Shown here one piece after another: positions 12,401-24,100 of a DNA stretch of 64,000 bases. Within the stretch, counting starts at the first letter, position 1, and the number at the start of each line of letters is the position of its first letter. The notes below the pieces were generated by a model. The model saw nothing but the letters and a program-made list of their open reading frames with translations, did no database searches and was not told the origin of the DNA. The DNA comes from Ciona savignyi (Eukaryota; Chordata; Ascidiacea; Phlebobranchia; Cionidae), in NCBI GenBank assembly GCA_000149265.1, contig CH003080.1, forward strand, positions 223,866 through 287,865. Reading direction: 5' to 3'. Both the position numbers and the translations under genes were made by a program.

Positions 12401-15400
12401 GAGTGTCGGTTGACCCACGGTTGAAACAGCGGCTTTTTCCTCCAAGAGAACCCTGGTCCAGCAATAACAAACACAAACAGAAATTAAAAACGATTGTGTT
12501 GGTGAAGAATACTGAGTAGTAAACAATAAAACTTTGATTGGCTATAATTGATCTGTTGGCAGCACAAACTATTTAAATACACATGTTTACATAGCACCAA
12601 CGATTATGTTTTAGTGATTACGGAGGGGCACTTCATAATATTTTGTAACAAATAAAGCTTTAAACAGAATTCCTCATAACATGGTTTATTAAATATACAC
12701 TGTTTCCACCATAAAACGAAAGAACGAACGTGTTTTGTAAGGTTTGTGCGTCACTAGACAAGTTTCCCGCTAAACCATTGATGGCTTTTGCCTGGAAACT
12801 AGCTGAGTTAGTAAAGCAACTAGCTCACTGATTGGCAAGACCACTACTACGCTTGCGTAAGTGGCGGGAAAATAGTCACTCCTCATCCGGATAGATCGAC
12901 TACGGAAGTCGAGCACGGGGCATCTCAGGTTACCACGCAGACGGTGTATATGGTTTATGTAGTGGAAGGCCTTATGGTAGGCAAATCGAAATTCTGAGGT
13001 CCACACAGAGAGCAAATAAGTTTGCAGTACCTACTGGATTGCCGAAAATAGCACAAAGCATAGTTCGGAAGGTGGGGTGTTGCCAGCGTCGATTGTTCAT
13101 GCTGTATTTATAACTTAACACGAACCGAAACACACAAACGGAAGAGCTTTGTAAGCCTTCACACGAATGGCATAAAGTTTAAACTCTGTATCTTTTATAT
13201 GACGTGTAGGTTCTGCTGCCTAATGGTTAACGGCCGATTTGATCACAGATTTCTCTATAAAAATCTGTCGTGGTAACGAGAACATCATAGATTCAAAACC
13301 TAAATGAATATAAAATATATCCACCAGCATTTGAGTATACACGATTGTGGTTCGATGAAACAAACACGTTATTTTGACTTGTGAAATTGAGAAAACGTGA
13401 CAAAAACACCGCACTATTTTTCATGACCTTTTCTATTGAGCATGAGCATGCGGGGGTTAAACTAACCGAAGCGCAGCATGCGCAATGCGGGGAAGGGTTA
13501 TTTTAGTATTACCAAGTGCAGTTCTCCCGAACGAACACCTGTCATCATTTCAGAAAGTACATTCCCAAATTCCAAAACAGGTTAATGCATTTACCTTGTA
13601 CGTGCCCACATTCACATCATAGAAACACTGCAAGTAATTCAGTCATTAATAAAATGAATAATGACATTTGTTACCTTAACCACTTATCGCGATGATCATG
13701 TATACTTGAATGATATGCTCTGGCACTTAATTTTTATGGATTGGTCTCTACATCAAAGTAACAAAAGCCGAATCTCGCCAAGGGTTTGTAGAGTGATTAT
13801 GCACACGAGTTAAAAAGAGAACAAATTTGCGACCAACAATGGATCATTAACCAGACTTAACACATAACATGCTTCGGGAGTTGTTTGCCGGGGCTTAGAA
13901 GATGAACTTGGGTGCGTGATGGTGAAGGAATGTGTATGAACGAAGAGTAAAAAGGCGTCGCGCTTCACTCAGTTCTTGGGGATTCTGTTCCTACGAATTT
14001 GAATTTACCGGCCCTTTTTTGTAAGACTCTAGAAGTAACAAAATTTCTCCCAAGAAGAGAACGAGGGCGGATGTTTACTTCGACGCCATTTCGCGCGATC
14101 TGAGATGTACAGTCGCACGTGAGACGAAAGTGCACGAATTGTAAAATAAATATAGTTCCAAACGACTGCAACGAGACGTGAAATAAACATACTTGGTCGC
14201 AGCCCGTGTGGAATACATCCTGTTGTGATATAGAAGCAGAATGTGGTCGATGAAAATGTTGAACTGGGGTAATGCTGCAAAAACGTTTAAAAGCAGCTGG
14301 GTACAATTTTCAGCTAATCACAGGAATTCAATGTTAGCATACCGCTTTTCAATGTAGCGGTTTACAGTAAGCGATTAATTTTACAACTTGAGAGGTTGTC
14401 TCGTTGTCATAACCACAGCATTATCCGATCAGGATGTTCGTTCCTCTTGTACGTTGTGGCTTTAAAGAATTTGCCAAATGTTTCTCATGGAAAATATCCT
14501 CGTTATAATGTGACCTGGAATAACAAGCTTGGGAGGCAATGTTATAGGACTTATCAAAACTTGGCCTTCGAAGGACCATTCAAGCCCAGACAAGACCCGA
14601 TTTCCAGATATTTAAACGTTACCACTTGAAGCGGCATTGATGCGATTCCCCTTTAAAAATTGGAGGTTTTGGTCGAAAATTCAAATCTCAATTGACTTTT
14701 CTTTCGCGGGCGAGCCCGAACAAGTAAATCCTGTACTTCAAAATAAAGCGTGTACATCGAATAATAACAGCGCTATAAAATCTCAAGTATTAAACCACCA
14801 GCAGTTTAATTGACACTCATAGTAGATTAAAGATCAACAATCGGGCTTTTATTGGAAGGGGGGGTGGGTTGTTTTCAAGCGAGTTGATGAAACGTAAATA
14901 ATTTAACCATCTTAAACATCCGTATCAAATGAAAAATGGCATGCACCAAAAAACAACCATTAAATTTGATTGCTATGATGTGTTAAACTAATTAACTCGG
15001 TCATCGAATGATATTTTGTTTCGGCCAGCGAGAAGTAAATAAGAAGTTCCTCTTCCATGGTAATAATAAAAACAAATCAAAACAATTTTAGCAACTAAAA
15101 ATCAAATTTACAACAGCTTTTAGAACATTGTGACGTTAAAATTGCTACAAACGTCTGAAAACGTAGTCTGTTCTTTAACACTTCGACTACAAACAAAACC
15201 AGTAAGCTCCAATTAACAGCAAAATCGATCGATTGCTTATTAAGCACAAAATTGTGCTAATCTTTTCAGATATTCGTTCATACACGGAGCCAAAGAGATA
15301 ACGGGGCTATACAAACAGAAAAGGCAACTTTGTGTCAACATCAGCCGCACTTGCGGCGCTTGGAGGGCGCACACCGGAACCGCAGCATGAGAGAGGACGA

Positions 15401-16080
15401 AAGAAGCGATTACGAAATCCTGTTGCAACAAACTAATGACGGTGCGGTTTTGGAAAGACACTCCCTTTTGTTTTCTTATTTCGGATTTGTTCCCTTGTGA
15501 CCAGACCCGCTATCCACTTGTGGACTCGAGTTTTTAGTATCCTATACTTAACTACCACTGCGCCGGCATCGAAGCCAGTGTACTTATTTAAACTTATACA
15601 AATCATGAATATTTTGAAAAGTTTTAATTGTAATACTTCAATATTTACAACACAGGGTCTACCCTGTTTTATGTGTTAGTATTTTCATCTTTTCACATAA
15701 ATGCAATATATTTTACATTTTACGGTTACAAAACAATGTTTTTCCTTATAAAATGATCGTATTGTGTTCACTCGGCAATGCTGTTGTATGACCCTAATTT
15801 AACCTTGAGGCTCCCGCTGGGCAATCATCAAAAGGAAGTACATTTTTGTTGTAGTCCAATTACCCAACACGGAGCGACGCTAGCGACGCTGGGCTATCAG
15901 CGTAGCTTGTACGCGGTGCTATGTCTGGCATTTGGTCTCTGGCTGATCGCGCAGAAGCGATCTTGAAATTCGGCTCATGTTCACTCCGCGCTCTCTCTTG
16001 TGGAGTATAATTGCTCGTACTCCACTCGCGCCCGCAGAGAAACCATCGCTCATTGTTGGTTCAGAGCCCTGCGAACCTGG

Positions 16081-16088
16081 TGACGTCA
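16081..16088. promoter_or_regulatory. CRE palindrome
   Basis: A complete TGACGTCA octamer, the CREB/ATF consensus. It lies 3.6 kb beyond the Myc stop codon. Two more perfect copies are in the Myc intron (25721-25728 and 26792-26799). Binding is inferred from the motif only. Confidence 0.4.
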
Positions 16089-17123
16089 TGCTTTTCTCAC
16101 ACAAGCCCACGAACCTCTCGCAGTTCACATACCAGCTTGCTCTAATAAGGCGATGATGAAAAATACCTGACATTAACGCCTTTCATTGGCTATTTACCTG
16201 CTACAGCTAAATAAAAAAAAAAACACCGAACAACAAACCGCCAATGACCCACTTGTATTATCTAGACTAAGGATTTGCATTATGCATTAGTCATTAGAAA
16301 CTAAGGAACACAAGGTAACTTTTTCGATTTGATGACGTCGCATTTTCAAGCGTAGTTGCGAACTCTCATGACCACTTTTGCGAATATGACCTTGGGGGCA
16401 AGGATAAAAGTGCTGCTCGCAGTAGGATACTGACCTTATCTCAGTACCATCTCATGCCCCGTTCACGAGACTCAATACCACACTCGCGGGTGGCCCATAC
16501 TTCTTGCACTTACTGCTGTTTAAAGCCCAGACAGACTTGAGACAGAATCTGACCGATTGACCGCTCTATGAGATAGATACGCTAAGTAGAATGGCCAAAC
16601 GTACAGACACAACACTGTGCTATTGTACAATAAGACGTAGCACAACGTATGATAAATTACACAAAACCACATCTAAAAGGCTTTAAAATTCGGTTGTTTT
16701 AGGGCGCTACCAAAAATAGACAAACCCTTAATATTGCCGAATACGTACATAGCTTGTAGCCTAAAGCCTTTATGTACCATTCTTTTATGCCGTGTTTAAA
16801 ATTTACCAATATAAATGTAGACTTCGGTGCGGGTAGGATGTGGCTAGTCAGGAATGTTGTTTGAATACCAGTTTAAGTCAACGTAGTGGGTTATGTGGTA
16901 ATGTAGGTAGGCATCACAGGAGTCGGAGGCAAAACTTAAGCGCAAGGTAAATCATTCTTGAATCCTGGCGCTGTTTTATATGGCCCATAACTAAGATGCA
17001 AATTAGTTTGACGACCCCTATCTATTTGTTACACAATTCAAAAGAAAGAGCAATACAAGCGGTTCACAAAAACTAATAAAAAAATTCGGATAAGGCAATA
17101 TGCGGCAGCTGAACCTTGTTGTT

Positions 17124-17170
17124 TTGGCGATTTCCCGCCAAATATCACGTGATAATGTTTTGGCGGGAAC
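17124..17170. promoter_or_regulatory. Compact E2F / CACGTG / E2F element
   Basis: Within 40 bases sit TTTCCCGCC (17131-17139), a palindromic E-box CACGTG (17146-17151) and an inverted GGCGGGAA (17162-17169). The first E2F-type site is itself part of a TTGGCG...CGCCAA inverted repeat. CACGTG is the high-affinity Myc/Max and USF/TFE-type core and TTTGGCGGGAA is the E2F consensus. The element is 2.6 kb downstream of the Myc stop. It could be a Myc-locus regulatory element or the promoter of an unseen transcript. Confidence 0.5.
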
Positions 17171-18400
17171 TACCACAACAACATCAAACCTCGAACAACA
17201 ATAGTCCTTGAAACTCTTGTCTCGCATAGTTCTTAGGGTATAACCATAAAAGTTTATGTACACGTTCTTGTAGTTAAGCGGTGTAAACTGCATAATTGTG
17301 TTTGCATGGGGACACAAACATTTATCTGAATGTGAAGCTTTACTCGGTGATATTGTATACTTGAACGATTGAAGTTTCACCGCCACACGAACGGAAATCA
17401 ATATATGGAAAGCACATCACACAGCTCGAAGCTGCTTTTAGCACATAGTCTCGAGTGACGCGAACTTGCGCAACTAGAGGTTCATGATGAAAGCGGTCGG
17501 GCAATTCCTACTATCAAGTAAGAGTACGATACCAGTAAGCGCTTTCTTCAACCAAGTCTTGTTTAATATCCATGCATTTCACGATTACAGACATGGCCTC
17601 TAATTGCCTAATTATTTGGGACTGTTGTTTTGAACTAGGTTATTACCCGGACGAAGGTGTCTGGTGAACGAGCAGGTAACTTTAAACCAGTCGCCACAGG
17701 CGCATGACCTAAAACGCTGCTTTCGTTTCTTATCTTAGAGATTTCAATTATTAACCACTCAGCTCTATTCGCCAGCTGTCGCGCATTACTTGCTGTTCTT
17801 GATGTTACTTTCTTGTACACAAATGTAAGTAACCACTCAAAAAATCCCTTCTTTCCGCGTTTATTTAACAAACCGAGACGAATGATTAAAGAATATACAA
17901 TATAGCTTTGGATATTCATATTGAGAACCGAAAAAATAACTAAGTAGGAAGTGGATATTTAAATTGGTAGTGTGGTAGAACGAATAAATTTTATAAAAGA
18001 TAACACAAAACAATGGGGGTTTTAAAGCACCAGTTTGAATACAATATTAGTTCAAAAGGTTTGAGCAAAAACGAACAAAATTTTACATTTTGGGTTTTAG
18101 AAGGAAGTTCATTTGAAATTAAAAACGCGGCCAAGAAATTTTGCACGAAACGCAACTAAACCAAGCAAAACTAATCGAAATGTGGCCAACGAAGAATTAA
18201 AGAAAATTAAACGCGTCCCGCCGCGACATCATGCAAGGACACAATTTAACTATTAAATAGTAATATCTGTACACACGCAAACACGAACACACACATTCAC
18301 ACGCGTTAAAATACATTGAAAATCAACTAAAAAATATTCACAAAAAGCATAGTGGGAGTACCTAAAAAGCCGCTAGTTTGCGACTTCGGCAACTCCACTC

Positions 18401-18406
18401 TTTATT
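18401..18406 (-). terminator. Candidate Myc polyadenylation signal
   Basis: The plus-strand TTTATT reads AATAAA on the minus strand. It is the first such hexamer seen downstream of the Myc stop at 19736, implying a 3' UTR of about 1.3 kb (18.4-19.7 kb). No transcript evidence is available. Confidence 0.4.
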
Positions 18407-19735
18407 ATACAAACTTGGGTTTAGCAGCAAAGAGTATTGGAAAAGAAGGAACACAATTCTGTTAACGAATCAACGAACAATAAAAATTAACAAGAGGGAA
18501 AATGTTTTTGTGTGTGAATACTAAATTCGACAGTTTGAATTCGGGATCGTCCGATTTTGGGGGTTTTGGGCGTAAAGTGAAGTTGCATGTACCGGACAAA
18601 ACAACAAAAAGATCGCAATTAAATTCCACAAAGCGCAACGTTGCTCAGTATACAGACCACAGTAGCGCGGGTCGAGGTAAGTACGCGATACACAACCAGA
18701 AGTGGTTCGGGTAGAATAGTGAGGCAGCGCAATATGGGTAAAGTAAATCAGAGCGAATGTCGCAATGAACACGGCCTGCGCGTTGTGCTCGACCACGAGC
18801 AATAACTATATTGGGGGTTAGTAGTTATGGCGCTACAGCGACCGTATAATGCAGATCTTTTTGTTGGTTAGTGTGGATGTTGGTTGGTGTAACGGTGTTT
18901 CCACGACAAGGCGAGTGGCAACCGAGAGGGTAAGGCACAAGCTGGGGTCGTAACAAGTGAACGGGGGTAAGTTGCGTTAAGTTAACAGTGAGCTAGGAAC
19001 AGAATACTGATAATAATTTGCGAGAAATTACAAGGCATGGATGGCACTAGGACGTTAAAAAGCGTTTTTGTTATTGTTTTCTTTTACGATATATCTGTAT
19101 AGCTAGTGTAACTACTGATAACATACATGGCTTTATATACGATTGGTTTGTTCACACGCGGGACTCGAGAAGAGTGAGCAGCAATAGGAATCCTAAATAT
19201 GAAACTGGCAGTGGGAAGCGTAGTGCGGTAGTAGGCCCTCGCCGTGAAAACTACGATCTACACGCGGCTATGCACTATACAAATGTATGATACAAATGGC
19301 AACGTTAAGGCAATAGGTTTGCGGACTATGAAAAAATTGGGATGATGATTCTGGCGTCGGCAGTGGGATATGATAGCTAAAAGTGAATTTTATCAGTTAT
19401 GTCGATTGTCTCCTGTAGAGTTTGACCAGTCCAAGTATATGTGGAAGGAATGTTTAACAAAAAATAAGAAAATAACGAATTCGGTCCTTGGTAACATTAT
19501 TAAATGACGCGATTCGTGGTGGAAAAAAACAAAAATTGTACGAAAACATAATTAAAACTTTTACGGCCGTGTCAAACCCTCTCAAAAACTAACGAAAAAA
19601 ACGAACAATATATAGAACGAAGTGCCCGATGGTAAAATAACAACTCAAAAAATATAAAGAATAAGTATATATAGAAGGAATTAACATTGGAAAGCCAGAA
19701 CAGCGGGATTATCTAGTCGTTTTTATACTTGGTTT
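18407..19735 (-). other. Probable Myc 3' UTR
   Basis: Lies between the Myc stop codon and the first AATAAA on the coding strand. No significant reading frame, repeat or other signal was recognised. Assignment as UTR is inference from position. Confidence 0.4.
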
Positions 19736-21153
19736 TTAACAAAATTGGTAAACGTTCGTAAAGGCTCCTTTCAAATGTGTGTCAGCATTAAATTGTTCTT
19801 CGCCGCTTATTTCTGCGTCATAGTCGGAATAACTGTCGCTGTTCTGATAAAAAGTTCTGTCTTCTAAGGATTCTTCTTCGTCGACATTCTCTTGCACGCT
19901 GTTGGGTGAGGTACCTTCTTGCACAAGGTATGTTACTGCTGGCTCCACGTTCACCAACTGCTCACACTTGATCCTGCTGGGGATCGTGATCGATTTCACT
20001 GAGGATATCTCGGATGCAAGAGCTCGCAGTCGCTGCTGGAGAGATAGTTGCCTCTGCTGGAGTCTGCTCTTCTCATTCTGCAGCTGAACGTGGTCTTCAT
20101 GGAGCTGAAAGCAATAATCGCGAGCTTTCTTCAAGATGGTGACCTTTGGTGCGCGCTCTTGGGTAGACAGCTCAGGAACGAACTTTCTGAGAGTATGAAA
20201 CGAAGAACGAAGCCCTTCTCTTCTCTGCCTCTCTAGTACGTTGTGTGCGAATCGAATGAGCTCCTCATCGGATCCGCTGGATGATGTAGTGCCGTTTTCC
20301 ACACCAATCTTTGGTTTTTCCGGCGAGTTCGGTACGTCGCCGTTTGAACTAGCTGGACTGCAAGCGGGTGTATCGAACGAATCCAGTACAATCTTTGTTT
20401 TGTTTTTCTTTATGTATTTTCTTTTGTCGCTGACGGTGGTGGTGTAGATTCGCTCGGTTTTGATGGTTTGGACTGGCTTAAGTGATTTGAGACTCGGAAG
20501 ATCAGAAGCGAGACTTGGGTTGGTGGTGTTGGCAAACGCGTTCAATTTGTTCGCAAGCTCGGTGCGATGTTGCATGACGCCCGTGTTTGAAACCATGGAG
20601 ACGCCGTCTAGGGACAGAATGCGCCGCTTGCCGACTGGTGCCGCGACATCTGCATCATTCTCCTTGCTGTGTTCGTTGATTCCCATTAATGATGAAGGGG
20701 TGGTCATGCGCATGACCTGTGTAACATTCGTCCCACAATCTTCAGGATTGCTGTATCGGCGTTTCGAAGCCACGGTGTCGGTTACACGAGATGTGGTAAC
20801 GACCGGCAGGCGTTTTACCTGAACATTCACCGACTTCTGATTGTTGGACTTGACAGAAACGACATTTCGATTCTTTACTATCATAAGCGTCTTCTTTTGA
20901 CCGTTTGTAGTAACTTGCTCGATCTGTACTTTTGCCTTCGATCTCCCTCGATTTTGCTCTTCGTTGGGTGTCTTGTTATCTTGAAGGCGGTTTAAACCAG
21001 TTGTAACTAGTTCCAATTGACGGTGTTTGCCATTCTGTCTCGCAACGAGCGTCCCGACGTACTTGCGACCTTGTGAGACAACACCCAGTGTTGTGGTGCG
21101 GGTTGTGTTCTTGGGGTTGGCTTTGTCCACAGTGACCACATCTATCTCCTCGT
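19736..21153 (-). CDS. MYC: Myc coding exon 2 (3' exon): central region, bHLH-zipper and C-terminal extension
   Basis: The acceptor is the minus-strand 'attgcag' just before 'acgaggagatagatg'. It encodes residues 205 (split) to 676. The first ~290 residues are Thr/Asn/Lys-rich and weakly conserved, with 'KRRYSNPEDCG' and 'VGKRRILSLDG' basic stretches that could be nuclear localisation signals. Then come a Ser-rich acidic patch, bHLH and zipper ('LQNEKSRLQQRQLSLQQRL'). The tail has 'NVDEEESLEDRTF' and 'SDSYSDYDAEISGEEQF', acidic and without a recognised domain, ending '...NVYQFC' at the TAA stop. Confidence 0.95.
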
Positions 21154-24100
21154 CTGCAATAAAGGGGGTTTATTAGCTAAAATCAGGTAACAAAATGCAT
21201 TAGTTTTAATATGGATAAACATAACTTAAATAGTTTACATTAGGTTAAAAGTAAAGCGGCGAAAGGGCGTTATATTAAACCTAGTTCGGTTCGCAATTCG
21301 CGGTGAAGGTGCCTGGGGCGTGCGGAGTGCCGAATGGCAAGCGGCACAATAGAACCAGCCGGACAGGCGCTTACCACCTTTTATAAAGTAGATAACGTTT
21401 CCCTGCGCTGACCTGAAGCAGGAAATGTGACATGCAGAAAAGCATTCGACCGCAATAATGAACCCGACCAGTCGCGACTAAATAATACAAATATTTTGTG
21501 TCTTAAAAATGGCACTTGCGCTACATTTAATATACTCGATGACACAAATGAAAAAGCACAATGGATAACTAACACGAAACGTGCTAGATCGTAGCGATAA
21601 AGACTGTTACTAACACATGACGTTTATAAAAGCGCTAGAGAACAGACGGATTCAAACGTCTGCTTGTAACCAATCAATCATAAGAATATCGTTGTAATGG
21701 AGTGAGATGCAAGGTAGGAAACCGGTGTCGCATTATCAAACGAGTTTGTTGAATCGAGCCGGAATTAACGGTTTTGTTACAATGCTGCGGGGAAATCGTT
21801 TATTTTCTATCTGCTGTTTTACTATTTGTTCCATTAAACGTAACACTTCGTGACTAATGAGAAATGTGGGCCAAAATTGATGAAGACTACGAATGAAATT
21901 ATAAACTTCCCGTGGTAGGCATTGTACTGGGTAGAGTGACAGAGAATGAAGGAGTGCTTCCTGCTGCTGAGCCGTCACTACCACCAGGGACCGAATTTAG
22001 AGTCACCTGTTCGTGGTGAATTCCATCATCAACACAACCCTTATTCAACTGCATCCCTTTGAGATGAAGGCCGACCTAAGGCCGCCGACGATACTTGATC
22101 CCATAGTCAGGCACTCCAGGGACAGGGTGTAATAGACACATACCTAATGGCAACATATGTTCGGAGTTGATCCAGCAGCGAGACGGTGAAAGTGCAAGAA
22201 CGGTCAAGTGAAGCAGCACATTCGGTAAGAGACCGACAAAGCGGAAACGAATCCACTGCCGAATAAGTTGATATAGCCAAGAAGGCGGTTTTAAAATCCA
22301 GGCGAGATTTGCGGCCGCATTTCGGGTTTTGCTGGGAGCTCAGTTCCACGTCGAATCAGCTGCATGGAGCGAGCGGGAAGTAGCAATTACCGAGGTATTC
22401 TGTCAATTTCACCTCGTTTAATTTGCACCAGAGACCCAGCTTAACGCTGAAGATAGGCGGGGCGTTTGAAGGCTTAACGTAATGCCCAAGAGACCAAATA
22501 AGTTCGAATGATTTTTACATTTTTTTTATTTGACATTGACCTATTTGACCAGGGATTTAGAGTGAAAGAAAATCTTTACATAACAAATCTAACAACATTG
22601 GTATGTAAGACTAGCGTTAATTCAATCATTGGTTAAGCAGTTTATGGAAAACTGTTAGTCGAGCAATGGGCGATTCAAGCCGGACATCGAGACAAAGATA
22701 AAAATCGCCGGATTTCGCTCGAACCGCAACAGAATTTATAACCTTCGGTTGGCCTTAAACAGCAAGATACTACAGGAAGGCCAAAGTTCAGGACCATGAT
22801 TGGTCCCTTTAAAACTAATTTCCTGTTTTACAAAACAAGCACATACGGCCGGCAGTATCCCAAGTGAAGAAGCTGAATGAACAGCGTTGTCCTCTTGCTA
22901 CACTCCATTCATGCAATTGCTGTGGGAACGCGTGGAGTGGTTAAGTAGCATTCACCATCAACACACGCGTCTTCTAGAACCGACAACGTTCGTAAAAGCC
23001 CGAAATTTGTCATCGTCATTTAAATAACTGGCGGCAGATGGTGTATAGGCGGGCCAAAGGTTCATGCTGGCACGCATGTGTGGTAAGAACTTAAGGCCCA
23101 TGATTTATTGAAAAACATCATAAAATGCTCGGTTGTTGATCTAACAAGTAACAATCTCTCATTTAAACCCAACGTACACAATAGCAAAGCATGTTTATGT
23201 AGTGAAGTAAAATACAGTTTAGGAAACAACTGCTCGTACGGTTTGTAAAAATATACGTTGTTCTTTGGTAAAAAAAAGGTTGATCTAATTTGTTTGTGGA
23301 CAGAAACTTCGCGCAAACTTAAGAGAGTTACATAAAATCGACGGACCGTCGTCCGAGCATAATGTTTATTCAGTTGGCCATTTCTAAGCAGCATATAAGT
23401 TTGGGTTGCTGCGAAAAAAATAAATTTAAATAGTAGGTTTGACCCGACAGTAGTGTGGGGGCGTGGGAAGAGGCCTTTTGGTAAAGGGTCAGATTTAAAA
23501 GTGGCTGTAATAGGTTTTAGAAAACAGCTTGACTGGCTATGATCAATGAGCGGGAACGGAAAATTCCGGCATGCAACCGTGTTGTTAATTTGGAGAATGC
23601 TCTGGTATTGCCGCTCGCTATTACGCATGGTTTGTAAAGCTGTTTTACATCCCTTCGTCTAAATGTACCACCGCATGTTATGCGCGATGAAAATTAAAAC
23701 GGTCGTATTACCGAGGAAATTGCTTGGTCCGCTGTTGGTCCAGAATTAATCATCCCGTGTTATGGGAGAAAGCAACAGCATACAGGTAACTGGAACAAAA
23801 CACAACATGCCTTATCGCCTAACAAAGTAAGTAGGTCGCAAGGTTTCCACAAAGAGACAACGTAGTTGTAACTGCAACGTACCATTGTATACATGATCGA
23901 CCCTTGCATGTCACAAACAAGGCGGCAGTGACAGGAACTTCACCCAACACCTAGAGATGTCCATGTCAGTCCACATTAAATAAGCAAATGATCCTTATAT
24001 TTAGAAAAAGAAAACTGTTCCTTATATTTATTAAGAGAAACTGGTAAGGGAAGACTTTTTTTAAATTTCTGGTTGGCGGATTATATGAGTTGGAAAGCGA

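Larger units (their letters stand above)
3890..18400. other. Long region without recognisable genes
   Basis: This separates the 3' ends of two convergent genes. A candidate AATAAA for the receptor transcript is at 4751-4756. Reading frames up to about 160 codons occur (for example 9568-10059 minus and 4142-4489 plus) but none shows a known motif, a convincing splice partner or a consistent frame. Separately listed contents are a SINE relic, an (AC)n run, a CRE palindrome and an E2F/E-box element. A 9-bp inverted repeat (AATAACCCC 8127-8135, GGGGTTATT 8187-8195) is also present. Non-coding exons or regulatory DNA cannot be excluded. Confidence 0.6.

Noticed and set aside
20460-20822. 120-codon plus-strand frame inside the Myc exon
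   Set aside because: Antisense shadow of a coding exon whose minus-strand frame is confirmed by bHLH-zipper motifs.
23062-23628. 188-codon minus-strand frame in the Myc intron
   Set aside because: No recognised motif, no splice partner, composition like chance translation of AT-rich DNA; it would have to be nested in the Myc intron.
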